DNA from: Herbiconiux sp.
GTDB taxonomy: Bacteria; Actinomycetota; Actinomycetes; Actinomycetales; Microbacteriaceae
Reading direction: 5' to 3'
Assembly: GCF_023264855.1 (NCBI RefSeq)
Contig: NZ_JAHFUW010000014.1
Span: forward strand, 1 to 64,000
Length of the DNA stretch: 64,000 bases
Positions within the stretch are counted from its first letter, which is position 1; each line of letters starts with the position of its first letter. Below are positions 10,395 to 18,258 of the stretch, in pieces. A program made the position numbers and the translations under genes. Below the pieces are notes generated by a model. It ran no database searches. It saw only the letters and a program-made list of their open reading frames with translations, and had not been told where the DNA came from.

Positions 10395-10644
10395 CCTGCC
10401 AGGCGATCGGCTCGGCCGACACCCGGGCGCCGTCGATTCCCTGCTCGGCGATCAGGAAGGCCGCCTCGTCGGTGTCGGCCGTGTAGCGCACCGTCACGCG
10501 CGGAGCGCCGTTGACGATCGCGATGTCGGAGGCTTCCACGGTGGTGAAGTCGGCGATCGCCTGGGTGAGCGTCGGCAGCACGGTCTCGGGCTTGACGCCG
10601 AGCTCGAGGGTTCCGACGATCATGGTCACGCGGTAAGAGGGCAT
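10354..10644 (-). CDS. Hypothetical small protein
   Basis: 96 aa from ATG 10644, chosen because GGAG lies 8 nt upstream; an ATG at 10650 is the alternative. The sequence alternates predicted strands and helices (YRVTMIVGTLEL, then TLTQAIADF, then VTVRYTADTDEAAF), suggesting a small alpha/beta fold. I recognise no family. It converges with and overlaps the helicase gene by 41 bp and is divergent from the SRPBCC gene, sharing a short promoter region with it. Confidence 0.6.
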   Translation of the reverse strand: MPSYRVTMIVGTLELGVKPETVLPTLTQAIADFTTVEASDIAIVNGAPRVTVRYTADTDEAAFLIAEQGIDGARVSAEPIAWQVTRQVHGRWEQLA

Positions 10645-10670
10645 GGTCATCGCTCCGATTCGGTCTGCAT

Positions 10671-10714
10671 GCTCCCAGCGTAGGGGAGCGCACCGCCCGG
10701 CAGCCCGCTACGGT
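10671..10714. promoter_or_regulatory. Shared divergent promoter with inverted repeat
   Basis: GCTCCC (10671-10676) and GGGAGC (10684-10689) form an inverted repeat. A minus-strand -10-like TACGCT lies inside it (10677-10682), and a plus-strand -10-like TACGGT (10709-10714) sits 6 nt before the ATG at 10721, implying a leaderless mRNA for the SRPBCC gene. Confidence 0.4.
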
Positions 10715-10720
10715 GTGCAG

Positions 10721-11215
10721 ATGGAGCTCGTCGAATTCGAAGCCACCGCCGACGCCGCGGCCTCGGCGGCCCAGGCCTTCGAACGCGTCGTTCCGCGGGA
10801 CGACGCCACGCTCTTCACCGGGTATCTCGTGCTGCCCGCCGTGGTGAACGTCTCCGAGCAGACCGGGCCGTGGGACAGGCCGGGGGAGGCCCGCACCGTG
10901 CACCTGTCCGACGGCAGCCGCTTCCGCGAGCACCTTCAGCGCTTCGAGCCGCCGGCGGATTCCGCCGCGACGGGCGTCTTCGACTACACCGTGACCGACT
11001 ACACCAAGATCCTCGGCCGGCTCGTCTCCGATGCCCAGGCGCGCTGGCGGTTCGAACCCGTTCCGGGCGGCGGATCGCGCATCCGCTGGTCGTACGGCTT
11101 CCGCCCGCGCCCGCGCTGCCGATTCGTCGTCAGGCGCCTCATCGGCCCGATCTGGTCGGTCTACATGCGGCGCAGTCTCGCGGTGTGCGTGCGGGTGGCC
11201 GAGGGGCGTGAGTGA
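10721..11215 (+). CDS. SRPBCC-type (polyketide cyclase/START-like) protein
   Basis: 164 aa from ATG 10721. The pattern resembles SRPBCC lipid/small-molecule-binding proteins: an N-terminal strand with ATADAAASAAQAFERV, a middle TGVFDYTVTDYTKILGRL, then RWRFEPVPGGGSRIRWSYGF, ending in a long amphipathic C-terminal helix. Such proteins bind hydrophobic ligands or act as cyclases, and the ligand here cannot be read from sequence. It directly precedes, and probably is co-transcribed and co-translated with, the ATP-grasp/acetyltransferase fusion, suggesting a shared small-molecule pathway. Confidence 0.65.
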   Translation: MELVEFEATADAAASAAQAFERVVPRDDATLFTGYLVLPAVVNVSEQTGPWDRPGEARTVHLSDGSRFREHLQRFEPPADSAATGVFDYTVTDYTKILGRLVSDAQARWRFEPVPGGGSRIRWSYGFRPRPRCRFVVRRLIGPIWSVYMRRSLAVCVRVAEGRE

Positions 11216-11231
11216 CCGCGGAACCCCTCGG

Positions 11232-13655
11232 ATGACGGCCGTTCTGCTCACCGGTTCGCGAGCGCCGGCCACCCTCGAGCTCGCCCGGCGCTTCGCCGAC
11301 GAGGGTGCGTTCGTGGTGGTGGCCGACTCGCAGCCCGCTCTCACCTCGCGCTCCTCGGCGGTCGGTGCCGCCTACCGGGTGCCCTCGGCGCGGTTCCGGC
11401 CGCGGGAGTTCGCCGTCGCGATCGAGGGGATCGCCCGCCGTCACGACGTCGATCTGGTGGTGCCCTGCTGCGAAGAGATCTTCTGGCTCGCCGGGTCGTC
11501 CGAGCGCCTCGGTGGGCGTCTGTTCGCGCCCCCGCTGCCCGTCTTGCGCCGGCTGCACGACAAGGCCGAGTTCGCCGCGCTGCTCACAGAGCTGGACATC
11601 GCGCATCCGGAGACCGAGGTGGTCGCGTCGCCGTTCGCCTGGCGCCGTCGGAGCGCGGTGCGGCGACGCAGCCCGGATGGGCCGCTGATCGCGAAACCCG
11701 CGTTCTCGCGCTTCGGCGGCGAGACCATCACGATCCCCGCCGGCTCCGGTCTGCCCTCCCTGCCGAGGGTCGACGCCGAGCAGCGCTGGCTGCTGCAGGA
11801 GTTCGTGACCGGTGAGGAGTTCTGCACCTACGCCGTGGCGGTGGCCGGGAGCCTCACGGCGTTCGTCACCTATCGGCCGGTCGCCCGGGCGGGGCGAGGA
11901 GCCGGCGTCGCGTTCGCCCGGCTCGACGACGCCGATCCGCTCTCGGTGCAGGCACGGGGGATCGCCGCAACGCTCGCCTCGGCGCTGTCCCTGACCGGAC
12001 ACTTCGGGCTCGATCTGATGCACTCCGCCGCAGGCCTCCAGGTGCTGGAGTGCAATCCCCGGGCCACCAGCGGGGTGCACCTGTTCGCCCCGGGCGACGG
12101 GCTCGCAGGGGCGTTCTCGGGCCGACCGGCCGGCAGCCCGAGCCGCGCCGGCGCTCGGCTCGGCCTGCCGCACCTGATGTATGCCCCGAGGAGCATCCGT
12201 TCTTTCGGCCAGCTCGGTGAGGCCGCCCGCCAGATGCGCTCGCCCGACGTGTTGAGCCAGCCCGGCGATCGCATCCCGTTCCCCGTGCTGCTGCGCTCGC
12301 TCGCCGTGCAGAGCTCGGTGGCCGCGAGGAACGGCGTGTCCCTGCTCGCCGCCTCCACGCTCGACATCGAGTGGAACGGCGAGCCGATGCCCCCGGTCGC
12401 AGCGACCGGTGTGCTGCACCCGCCGCCCGAGGCTGCGGAGGGGCGGCTTCTCGAGGAGCAAGACCGCTCGGACTGGCCCCGCCGGCTGGCAGCCGAGATC
12501 GACGACGCCGGTGGCCTGTCCGCGCTGGTCGAGAACCTCGGATGCGACTTCGGCACGGTCCGCATCGGTGGTCTCGACCTGCCGATGACCCGGCCGGCCT
12601 CCGCGCCCGGCCCGCAGCCGACGGTCGGGCAGGTCCGGGGCGGCACCCCGGAATTCTCCCCGATGCGCGACCTGAAGCAGGCGAGCGCGCACGCTTCGGA
12701 GCCTGACAGCTACGTCTCCTCGCCCATCTCGCACTACGTGCACTACGCCCGTGAAGAGCTGGCCGTACTCGAATCGCCCGTGTGGCGGGCCGTCGGCGCC
12801 GCGGTGGTCGGCCTGCTCGGCCGGGTGTTGCGTGCCGGCCGGGCCGACGACATCCTCCTGCTCGGCAACGCCCCTGTCTCGACCAATCTGCTGCCCGACC
12901 TGCCGGAGCGGGCGATCGCTGCGGCGACGGCGCGGATGAACCGCGATCATCCCGCGCTGGCCGTCGGCTGGCGCAGCGTCCACGCGCGAGGAGGCATCCG
13001 TCCCGAGGTGCTGAGGCGGTGCGGGTACCGCCTCATCCCCTCCCGCAGCGTGCTCTTCACCGAGACGCGCGGCTCCGAGTGGGAACGCCCCCGGGACACG
13101 GCCCGAGATGCCGCGATCCTGCGCTCCTCGGGCTACCGGGTGCGGGAGGCGCCCGTCGACCCCGCCACCGGAGTCTCGCCGTATGCCGTGCGGGTGCGTC
13201 TCGCCGAGCTGTACTCGATGCTCTACGTGCAGAAGTACTCGCGGCTGAACCCCCGCTACACCGAGCGGTTCGTCGAGGCGGCCCAGCGCAGTGGCCTTCT
13301 CCGGTTCACCGTGCTCGAACGGGACGGCCGGATCGACGGGGTCGTCGGCACGATCGTCGCGCACAGCTTTCTGGCCGCTCCGTTCGTCGGCTACGACACC
13401 GCGCTGCCGCAGGAGACGGGCCTCTACCGCATGCTCAGCTACCTGGTCGCCCGTCAGGCGCACGAGGCCGGGGTGCGCCTGCACGGCTCCAGCGGTGTCG
13501 CCGACTTCAAGCGCAACCGCGGGGCCGAGCCCGAGACCGAGTTCCTCGCCGTCTACGCGAAGCATCTAACGCCCGGGCGGCGGTTCACCTGGTGGCTGCT
13601 CGAGCAGATCGTCCGCCGTATCGCCTTGCCCCTGGTGCGCCGTCAAGGCCTCTGA
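11232..13655 (+). CDS. ATP-grasp ligase fused to GNAT-like acyltransferase
   Basis: 807 aa from ATG 11232. A GTG at 11208, with GAGGGG before it and an 8 bp overlap with the upstream gene, is a credible alternative. The N-terminal ~340 residues form an ATP-grasp fold: Rossmann-like start (VLLTGSRAPATLELAR), LIAKPAFSRFGG for ATP binding, LLQEFVTGEEFCTYAV, and the Mg-binding LECNPRATSGVHLF (~271-284). A middle segment of about 200 residues has no family I can name. The C-terminal ~230 residues (YSMLYVQKYSRLNPRYT, then YRMLSYLVARQAHEAG, then GVADFKRNRGAEPE) resemble a GNAT/FemAB-like acyltransferase. ATP-grasp enzymes join carboxylates to amines, so the fusion could build and acylate a peptide-like product. 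The substrate is unknown. Confidence 0.7.
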   Translation: MTAVLLTGSRAPATLELARRFADEGAFVVVADSQPALTSRSSAVGAAYRVPSARFRPREFAVAIEGIARRHDVDLVVPCCEEIFWLAGSSERLGGRLFAPPLPVLRRLHDKAEFAALLTELDIAHPETEVVASPFAWRRRSAVRRRSPDGPLIAKPAFSRFGGETITIPAGSGLPSLPRVDAEQRWLLQEFVTGEEFCTYAVAVAGSLTAFVTYRPVARAGRGAGVAFARLDDADPLSVQARGIAATLASALSLTGHFGLDLMHSAAGLQVLECNPRATSGVHLFAPGDGLAGAFSGRPAGSPSRAGARLGLPHLMYAPRSIRSFGQLGEAARQMRSPDVLSQPGDRIPFPVLLRSLAVQSSVAARNGVSLLAASTLDIEWNGEPMPPVAATGVLHPPPEAAEGRLLEEQDRSDWPRRLAAEIDDAGGLSALVENLGCDFGTVRIGGLDLPMTRPASAPGPQPTVGQVRGGTPEFSPMRDLKQASAHASEPDSYVSSPISHYVHYAREELAVLESPVWRAVGAAVVGLLGRVLRAGRADDILLLGNAPVSTNLLPDLPERAIAAATARMNRDHPALAVGWRSVHARGGIRPEVLRRCGYRLIPSRSVLFTETRGSEWERPRDTARDAAILRSSGYRVREAPVDPATGVSPYAVRVRLAELYSMLYVQKYSRLNPRYTERFVEAAQRSGLLRFTVLERDGRIDGVVGTIVAHSFLAAPFVGYDTALPQETGLYRMLSYLVARQAHEAGVRLHGSSGVADFKRNRGAEPETEFLAVYAKHLTPGRRFTWWLLEQIVRRIALPLVRRQGL

Positions 13656-13748
13656 ATCACCCGCAGATCTGTGCCTGCTGAGAAGGGTACAAACGCATGA
13701 GTGTCAAGCGCTCTGGTACTCAGAACATACGGCAGGTAGGCATGAGGT

Positions 13749-14054
13749 GTGAGTTCGATCAATTCCGAAGCGGCCCGAGTGCTCGGCGCCCGCATCCGGG
13801 ATGAACGTCAGCGATTCGCCATCAACCAGATGGAACTGGCCGATCTGGCCGGCCTGCATTTCACGAACCTCGGCAAGATCGAGCGCGGCCAGGCCAATCC
13901 CTCGCTGCACACGATTCTGCGGATCGCCGGTGCGCTGAACCTCAACCCGGCCGTGCTGGTCGACGGGATCACGGCCGACATGCTTCCCGACCGCCCGCAC
14001 AAGATCACGGTGGCCGATCTCATCCGTGCCCGCGAACAGGGCGAGAGCCGCTAG
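13749..14054 (+). CDS. XRE family helix-turn-helix regulator
   Basis: 101 aa from GTG 13749 (MSSINSEAARVLG). The HTH is clear: RIRDERQRFAINQMELADLAGLH followed by FTNLGKIERGQANPSLHTILRIAGAL, a Cro/CI-type fold. The remaining C-terminal tail is short, so it is probably a minimal DNA binder. It follows the ATP-grasp gene by about 90 bp in the same direction and might regulate that small cluster (inference). Its stop is 12 bp from the stop of the convergent next gene. Confidence 0.8.
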   Translation: MSSINSEAARVLGARIRDERQRFAINQMELADLAGLHFTNLGKIERGQANPSLHTILRIAGALNLNPAVLVDGITADMLPDRPHKITVADLIRAREQGESR

Positions 14055-14066
14055 AACTGAGCCTCC

Positions 14067-14372
14067 TCAGAAGCTCACCCGCCAGAGGTACTCGTCGTCG
14101 TTGGGCCGGAACCACCGGATGATCAGCACCGCCGACAAGGGCAGGGTGGAACCCCGGATGCGCAGCCGCACAGCCTGCCCGGGCGCGAGCAGCAACGGCG
14201 GGCTCGCCCGCATCATGCCGGTACCGATGAGGCTGAAGGAGAGCCCGCGCAGGGGCTCGTCGCCGACGTTCTGCAGCAGGTAGCTGCGCGGTGCGTCACG
14301 CCGGTCGAGCCGGAGCGGCACCGGATAGGCGAGAGGTTCGGGACGGTGAAGGAGATCGGTTCTGCGTGCCAT
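14067..14372 (-). CDS. Hypothetical protein, probable beta-rich domain
   Basis: 101 aa from ATG 14372 (MARRTDLLHRP), preceded by GGGGGT. The sequence (YLLQNVGDEPLRGLSFSLIG, then LLLAPGQAVRLRIRG, then AVLIIRWFRPNDDEYLW) reads as successive beta strands, like an immunoglobulin-like sandwich carrying a 'residual difference' motif. There is no signal peptide and I cannot name a family. It is convergent with the XRE gene and separated by 80 bp from the polymer-export ATPase gene. Confidence 0.55.
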   Translation of the reverse strand: MARRTDLLHRPEPLAYPVPLRLDRRDAPRSYLLQNVGDEPLRGLSFSLIGTGMMRASPPLLLAPGQAVRLRIRGSTLPLSAVLIIRWFRPNDDEYLWRVSF

Positions 14373-14452
14373 ACCCCCATGCAAACCCCGACCACCGACG
14401 ATCAGGCCGATCTCGGGCCCTCACCCGCCCCCTGTGGATAACTCCGCTGAAT

Positions 14453-15211
14453 TCACAACCCCGTTGCGGAGGCATATCGGTCCAGAGCCTCGTCGATCGG
14501 ACCGTCGAAGACCAGGCGGCCCTTCTCGAGGTAGAGCCCTCGCGTGCAGAACCGGCGCAGGTCGCGCTCGTTGTGCGACACGAAGAACAGCGTGCGCCCG
14601 CCCGCCAGGAGCTCCTCGATCCGTCGGTAGCACTTCTCCCGGAATCCCTTGTCGCCCACGGCCAATACCTCGTCGACGAGGATGATCGGCTCCTCCAACT
14701 GGGCGATCACCGAGAAGGCGATCCGCACCCGCATCCCGCTGGAGAGGTGCTTGTACGGGGTGTCGAGGAAGTCGCCGATCTCGGCGAACTCGATGATCGA
14801 GTCGAACCGCTCGTCCACCTCGTGCCGGCTCATGCCGTGCAGTCCGGCCGTGAGATAGACGTTGTCGCGCACCGAGAGGTCGTCGACGAACCCGCCGGTG
14901 ATCTCGATCAGCGGCGCGACGCCCTCGAGCACGCGCACCTGCCCCTCATCCGGAAGCACCACCTCGGCCACCAGCTTCAAGAGGGTCGACTTGCCCTGGC
15001 CGTTGCGGCCGATGACGCCGATCGCCTCGCCGGCGGTCACCGTGAAGTCGACCTCGCGCAGCGCCCAGAACTCGTCGGGGCGAGCGCGCCGGCCGCGCCC
15101 GGCGAACAGGTCTTTGAAGCTGCGCCGAGCGCGCCGATTGCGCTTGAACCGGATGCCCAGACCCTTCGCCTCGATCACGATCCGCTTCGGCTTCTCCACG
15201 GTCCCCGGCAT
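14453..15211 (-). CDS. tagH: ABC exporter ATPase, TagH/Wzt type
   Basis: 252 aa. Walker A is GRNGQGKSTLL, the signature is SSGMRVRIAFS (a degenerate form typical of polysaccharide exporters), and Walker B is PIILVDEVLAVGD. The insertion with GVAPLIEITGGF and the SVRDNVYL block are typical of RfbE/Wzt/TagH ATPases, which power export of lipid-linked polysaccharide or teichoic acid with a TagG/Wzm permease. The permease gene lies directly upstream with a 1-nt gap. There is no long C-terminal carbohydrate-binding domain, so it resembles a short TagH. The exact polymer is unknown. Confidence 0.85.
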   Translation of the reverse strand: MPGTVEKPKRIVIEAKGLGIRFKRNRRARRSFKDLFAGRGRRARPDEFWALREVDFTVTAGEAIGVIGRNGQGKSTLLKLVAEVVLPDEGQVRVLEGVAPLIEITGGFVDDLSVRDNVYLTAGLHGMSRHEVDERFDSIIEFAEIGDFLDTPYKHLSSGMRVRIAFSVIAQLEEPIILVDEVLAVGDKGFREKCYRRIEELLAGGRTLFFVSHNERDLRRFCTRGLYLEKGRLVFDGPIDEALDRYASATGL

Positions 15212-15212
15212 C

Positions 15213-16031
15213 TCAGATCTCCTTCAGCACGGCGCGCTCGGAGCGCCGGAAGACCAGAACGCCGACGGCGAGCAGCAGCACCGACATCCCGGCGCCGATC
15301 CCCACCTGGAACCAGTCGAGCTGATCGGCGAAAAAGCCGGTGCGGTACAGCGCGAAGATGCCGCTCAGCGGGTTGAACGCCGCCCAGGGCTGCAGGTTCT
15401 CGGGCAGATCGTGCGTACCGTAGATGATGGGGGAGGCGTAGAACAGGAAGCGCAGTGCGAGCTTCACGGCCCGCTCGAGATCGCGGAAGAACACCACCAG
15501 CGGTGCCACGATCAGCGCCACGCCCATGGTCAGCACCGCCTGCAGCAGGATGGCCAGCGGAAAGAGCAGCAGCCCGGGATTGACGGCCGCGCCCGCGAGG
15601 ATCGCGAACACGGCGAGCACGGGGAGGCTCGCGATGAACTCGATGCCCTTCGACAGCACCAGGCGGTTCACCCAGATGGTGCGCGGGATCTTGGTGGAGC
15701 GGATGAGCTTCGCCTCGCGCAGAAAGGCCCGCGTGGCATCCGACACCGTGCCGTTGAACCACATCCAGGGCAGCAGAGCCGTGAGCAGGAACACGATGTA
15801 GGGCTGCGTGCCGACCTCGCGGTCGAACACCTGGGTGAACACGAACCAGTAGATCCCGGCCATCACCAGCGGATCGAGGATCGACCACAGGTAGCCGAGC
15901 GCCGACGTCGAGTAGCGCACCCGCAGATCGCGCCGCGTCAGCAGCCACAACGACCGTCGGTACCGCGCCCAGCCGCCGTACGCCCGCCCGCCCGGAGCGC
16001 GAGGCACCGTCACTGGTGTCGCTGCGCTCAC
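15213..16031 (-). CDS. tagG: ABC-2 permease for polysaccharide/teichoic acid export (TagG/Wzm)
   Basis: 272 aa. It begins with a cytosolic N-terminus, then LLTRRDLRVRYSTSALGYLW, the recognised amphipathic start of Wzm/TagG permeases, followed by six membrane helices. The loop FFRDLERAVKLALRFLFYASPIIY is also a family mark. It pairs with the ATPase gene 1 nt downstream and follows a nucleotidyltransferase gene, forming a three-gene cell-surface polymer unit. No glycosyltransferases lie in the window, so the rest of the pathway is encoded elsewhere. Confidence 0.87.
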   Translation of the reverse strand: MSAATPVTVPRAPGGRAYGGWARYRRSLWLLTRRDLRVRYSTSALGYLWSILDPLVMAGIYWFVFTQVFDREVGTQPYIVFLLTALLPWMWFNGTVSDATRAFLREAKLIRSTKIPRTIWVNRLVLSKGIEFIASLPVLAVFAILAGAAVNPGLLLFPLAILLQAVLTMGVALIVAPLVVFFRDLERAVKLALRFLFYASPIIYGTHDLPENLQPWAAFNPLSGIFALYRTGFFADQLDWFQVGIGAGMSVLLLAVGVLVFRRSERAVLKEI

Positions 16032-16095
16032 GTGGTCAGGCCCCTTCGGAATGGATCGAGGCCGATTCTAGCCCGACCGACCAGGTCGGGCCGGT

Positions 16096-16788
16096 TCAGA
16101 CGAACAGGTTGGCGCGCTCGAGGTCTTCGGCGAAGTCGACCTCGACCGCGTACAGGTCGGAGATGTCGATCGGCTCGACGAGCACGCCGTCCTTCTCGAT
16201 GGCCAGCTCGAGGCCGCGCTCGAAGTAGTCCTGGTCGTTCACACGCTGCAGGTGACGGATGAACGCCGCCTTGTCGCGCGCCGAGATGTAGTTGATGCCC
16301 ACGGCCTCGCCGAGGCCGCCGACGACCGTCTTGGAGAGTTCGTCGATGTATCCCTCGGCGGTGGTGGTGTACTTCACCTCTTCGTCGGAGACCTTCGCGG
16401 TGTTCACCGTGACGAACGACTGGTCGCGCGCGATCATGGCGATCGTGCGGTCGAGCACGGCCGGGTCGAACACGACGTCGCCGTTCATCCAGAGCACTCC
16501 GCCCGAGGCCGACGCCTGGAGGGCGCGCAGCAGGCTCTTCGAGGTGTTGGTCTGGTCGTACTCCTCGTTGTACACGAAGGACGCCTCGGGGAACGCCTCG
16601 ATGATGTGCTCGAGCTTGTACCCCACGACGACGGTGACCTTGGCGGCGGAGCCGAAGGTGTGCCGGATGTTCTCGAACTGCTGCCCCATGATGGTGCGGC
16701 CGTCGCTGAGTTCGGTGAGCGGCTTCGGGAGGGAGCGGCCGAGCCGGCTCCCCATTCCTGCGGCAAGTATGACTACCTGGGTGGTCAC
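16096..16788 (-). CDS. Sugar/alcohol-phosphate nucleotidyltransferase, LicC-like
   Basis: 230 aa from GTG 16788 with an AAGGAG site 6 nt upstream. The nucleotide-binding start VILAAGMGSRLGRSLPKPL and the downstream VVVGYKLEHI, YNEEYDQTNTSKSLL and WMNGDVVF follow the order in LicC/choline-phosphate cytidylyltransferases and related NTP transferases. It should activate a small phosphorylated compound as a CDP- or UDP-derivative for a surface polymer. It precedes the TagGH-type exporter by about 65 bp. Which compound is activated cannot be determined from the sequence. Confidence 0.78.
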   Translation of the reverse strand: MTTQVVILAAGMGSRLGRSLPKPLTELSDGRTIMGQQFENIRHTFGSAAKVTVVVGYKLEHIIEAFPEASFVYNEEYDQTNTSKSLLRALQASASGGVLWMNGDVVFDPAVLDRTIAMIARDQSFVTVNTAKVSDEEVKYTTTAEGYIDELSKTVVGGLGEAVGINYISARDKAAFIRHLQRVNDQDYFERGLELAIEKDGVLVEPIDISDLYAVEVDFAEDLERANLFV

Positions 16789-17115
16789 GATCGTCTCCTT
16801 CGGTCTGCGCTGAGAGGGGGAGGAATGTGCGCGACACGGGCCGAGGGGCCCGGAGAATTCGAGGGGGACCGGCGCTACCGTCTGGACGGCGTTCGGGCCC
16901 GGTTAACCTCACGGACACATTCCAGACACCTCGTCATGCCTTCTTGCAGTGTACTGTGAACCCTTTCAGGGGCAACGGATACGACGTGTATCGTTTCTGT
17001 TTCGTGATGCGGCTCAGGGTGAGGCCGCGCGGGGTGCGACGTGTCAGACTGAGTGCTTCGTGCACGAGCGACGTCGGCCTGTGCGGGGCCGAAGAGGGAT
17101 TGATAGGTTAGTGCG
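16789..17115. other. Long divergent intergenic region
   Basis: About 330 bp between divergent genes. The only clear element I see is a minus-strand promoter: -35 TTGCCC (plus coordinates 16971-16976) and -10 TACACT (16949-16954), spacing 16, giving a leader of about 150 nt for the nucleotidyltransferase. A GATAC-N5-GTATC inverted repeat lies just upstream, near 16980. A TAGGTT box a few nt before GTG 17116 may serve the plus-strand ABC gene. No ORF here has coding character. Confidence 0.5.
16949..16976 (-). promoter_or_regulatory. Probable promoter of nucleotidyltransferase-tagGH operon
   Basis: Reading on the minus strand, TTGCCC, 16 bp, TACACT: a good sigma-A-type promoter. The predicted start of transcription is near 16942, leaving a leader of about 150 nt. 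Confidence 0.5.
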
Positions 17116-18258
17116 GTGAGCTCAGAGTCGGACACTCCCAACATCTCAGGAGCGCCCTCTGGGAGCGCGCGCGCCCCCCGTCGGGCGCCGGCGAAGACGG
17201 CTTCGGCCACCACCGCGGCCCGGCAGCCCGCGAAGCGAACCACCTCTGCCGCGGCGAAACCCGCCGCCCGCAAACCCACCGACGCGGTCACCGCGACCGA
17301 ACCCGCCGAGGTCGCCGCCAAGACTCCTGCCAAGCGCCCCGCCACCCCGCGGAAGCCGGTGCAGCGCAAGCCCGCCGCAGCGGCGCCCGAGGCTGCGGCC
17401 CCGCGCACCCCGGCCAAGCCGCGCACCCCGCGAACCCCGGCCCGACCGCGCACGGCGGCCAGCATCCCGCCCTCCGTGGTGCGTGACCTCGACCCCACGA
17501 ACATCGTGCTGTCGATCGCCGGCCTGGTGAAGAAGTTCGGCAGCACCACCGCCGTCGCCGGCATCGACATCGACGTGCCGCTCGGCTCGTTCTACGGCAT
17601 CGTCGGCCCGAACGGCGCCGGCAAGACGACGACCCTCTCGATGGTCACCGGGCTGCTGCGCCCCGACGGCGGATCGATCACCGTGCTCGACCAAGACGTC
17701 TGGCGCGACCCGGCAGCCGCCAAGCGCCTGATCGGCGTTCTGCCCGATCGCCTGCGCCTGTTCGACCGTCTCACCGGTCGCCAGCTGCTCTACTACTCCG
17801 GCACGCTCCGCGGCCTCGATGCGGCCACGGTCGCCCAGCGCAGCGACGACCTCGCCGCCGCGTTCGGCCTCGAAGACGCCCTGGGCCGCCTGGTGGCCGA
17901 CTACTCCGCCGGTATGACCAAAAAGATCGCCCTGGCCTGCTCGATGATCCATTCGCCGCGCCTGCTGGTGCTCGACGAGCCGTTCGAGTCGGTCGACCCG
18001 GTGTCGGCGGCGAACGTGGTCGAGATCCTCGAGAAGTACGTCGCCGGCGGCGGCACCGTCGTGCTCTCCAGCCACAGCATGGACATGATCCAGCGGGTCT
18101 GCGACCGCGTGGCGATCATCGTCGAGGGCGAGGTGCTCGCCAAGGGAACGGTCGACGAGGTGCGCCTGGGCGGCACGCTCGAGCAGCGGTTCGTCGAACT
18201 CGCGGGCGGCCGCAAGAGCGCGGAAGGCATGGAATGGTTGCTGAGTTCCTCCGACTGA
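17116..18258 (+). CDS. ABC transporter ATPase with Lys/Ala/Pro-rich N-terminal tail
   Basis: 380 aa from GTG 17116. Residues ~1-125 are low complexity and strongly basic (repeated AKP, RTP, PAK units), like a histone H1 or HupB tail, and are predicted to be disordered. From ~135 on there is a normal ABC domain: GPNGAGKTTTL (Walker A), DYSAGMTKKIALA (signature), LLVLDEPFESVD (Walker B) and SSHSMD (H loop). It resembles ABC-2 drug/antibiotic-type exporter ATPases. The permease gene overlaps its 3' end by 25 bp. The tail may contact nucleic acid or negatively charged lipid heads (inference). Confidence 0.85.
   Translation: MSSESDTPNISGAPSGSARAPRRAPAKTASATTAARQPAKRTTSAAAKPAARKPTDAVTATEPAEVAAKTPAKRPATPRKPVQRKPAAAAPEAAAPRTPAKPRTPRTPARPRTAASIPPSVVRDLDPTNIVLSIAGLVKKFGSTTAVAGIDIDVPLGSFYGIVGPNGAGKTTTLSMVTGLLRPDGGSITVLDQDVWRDPAAAKRLIGVLPDRLRLFDRLTGRQLLYYSGTLRGLDAATVAQRSDDLAAAFGLEDALGRLVADYSAGMTKKIALACSMIHSPRLLVLDEPFESVDPVSAANVVEILEKYVAGGGTVVLSSHSMDMIQRVCDRVAIIVEGEVLAKGTVDEVRLGGTLEQRFVELAGGRKSAEGMEWLLSSSD

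Noticed and set aside
11139-13565. 808-codon minus-strand frame opposite the ATP-grasp fusion
   Set aside because: Antisense composition and no motif; the plus-strand frame has conserved ATP-grasp residues.
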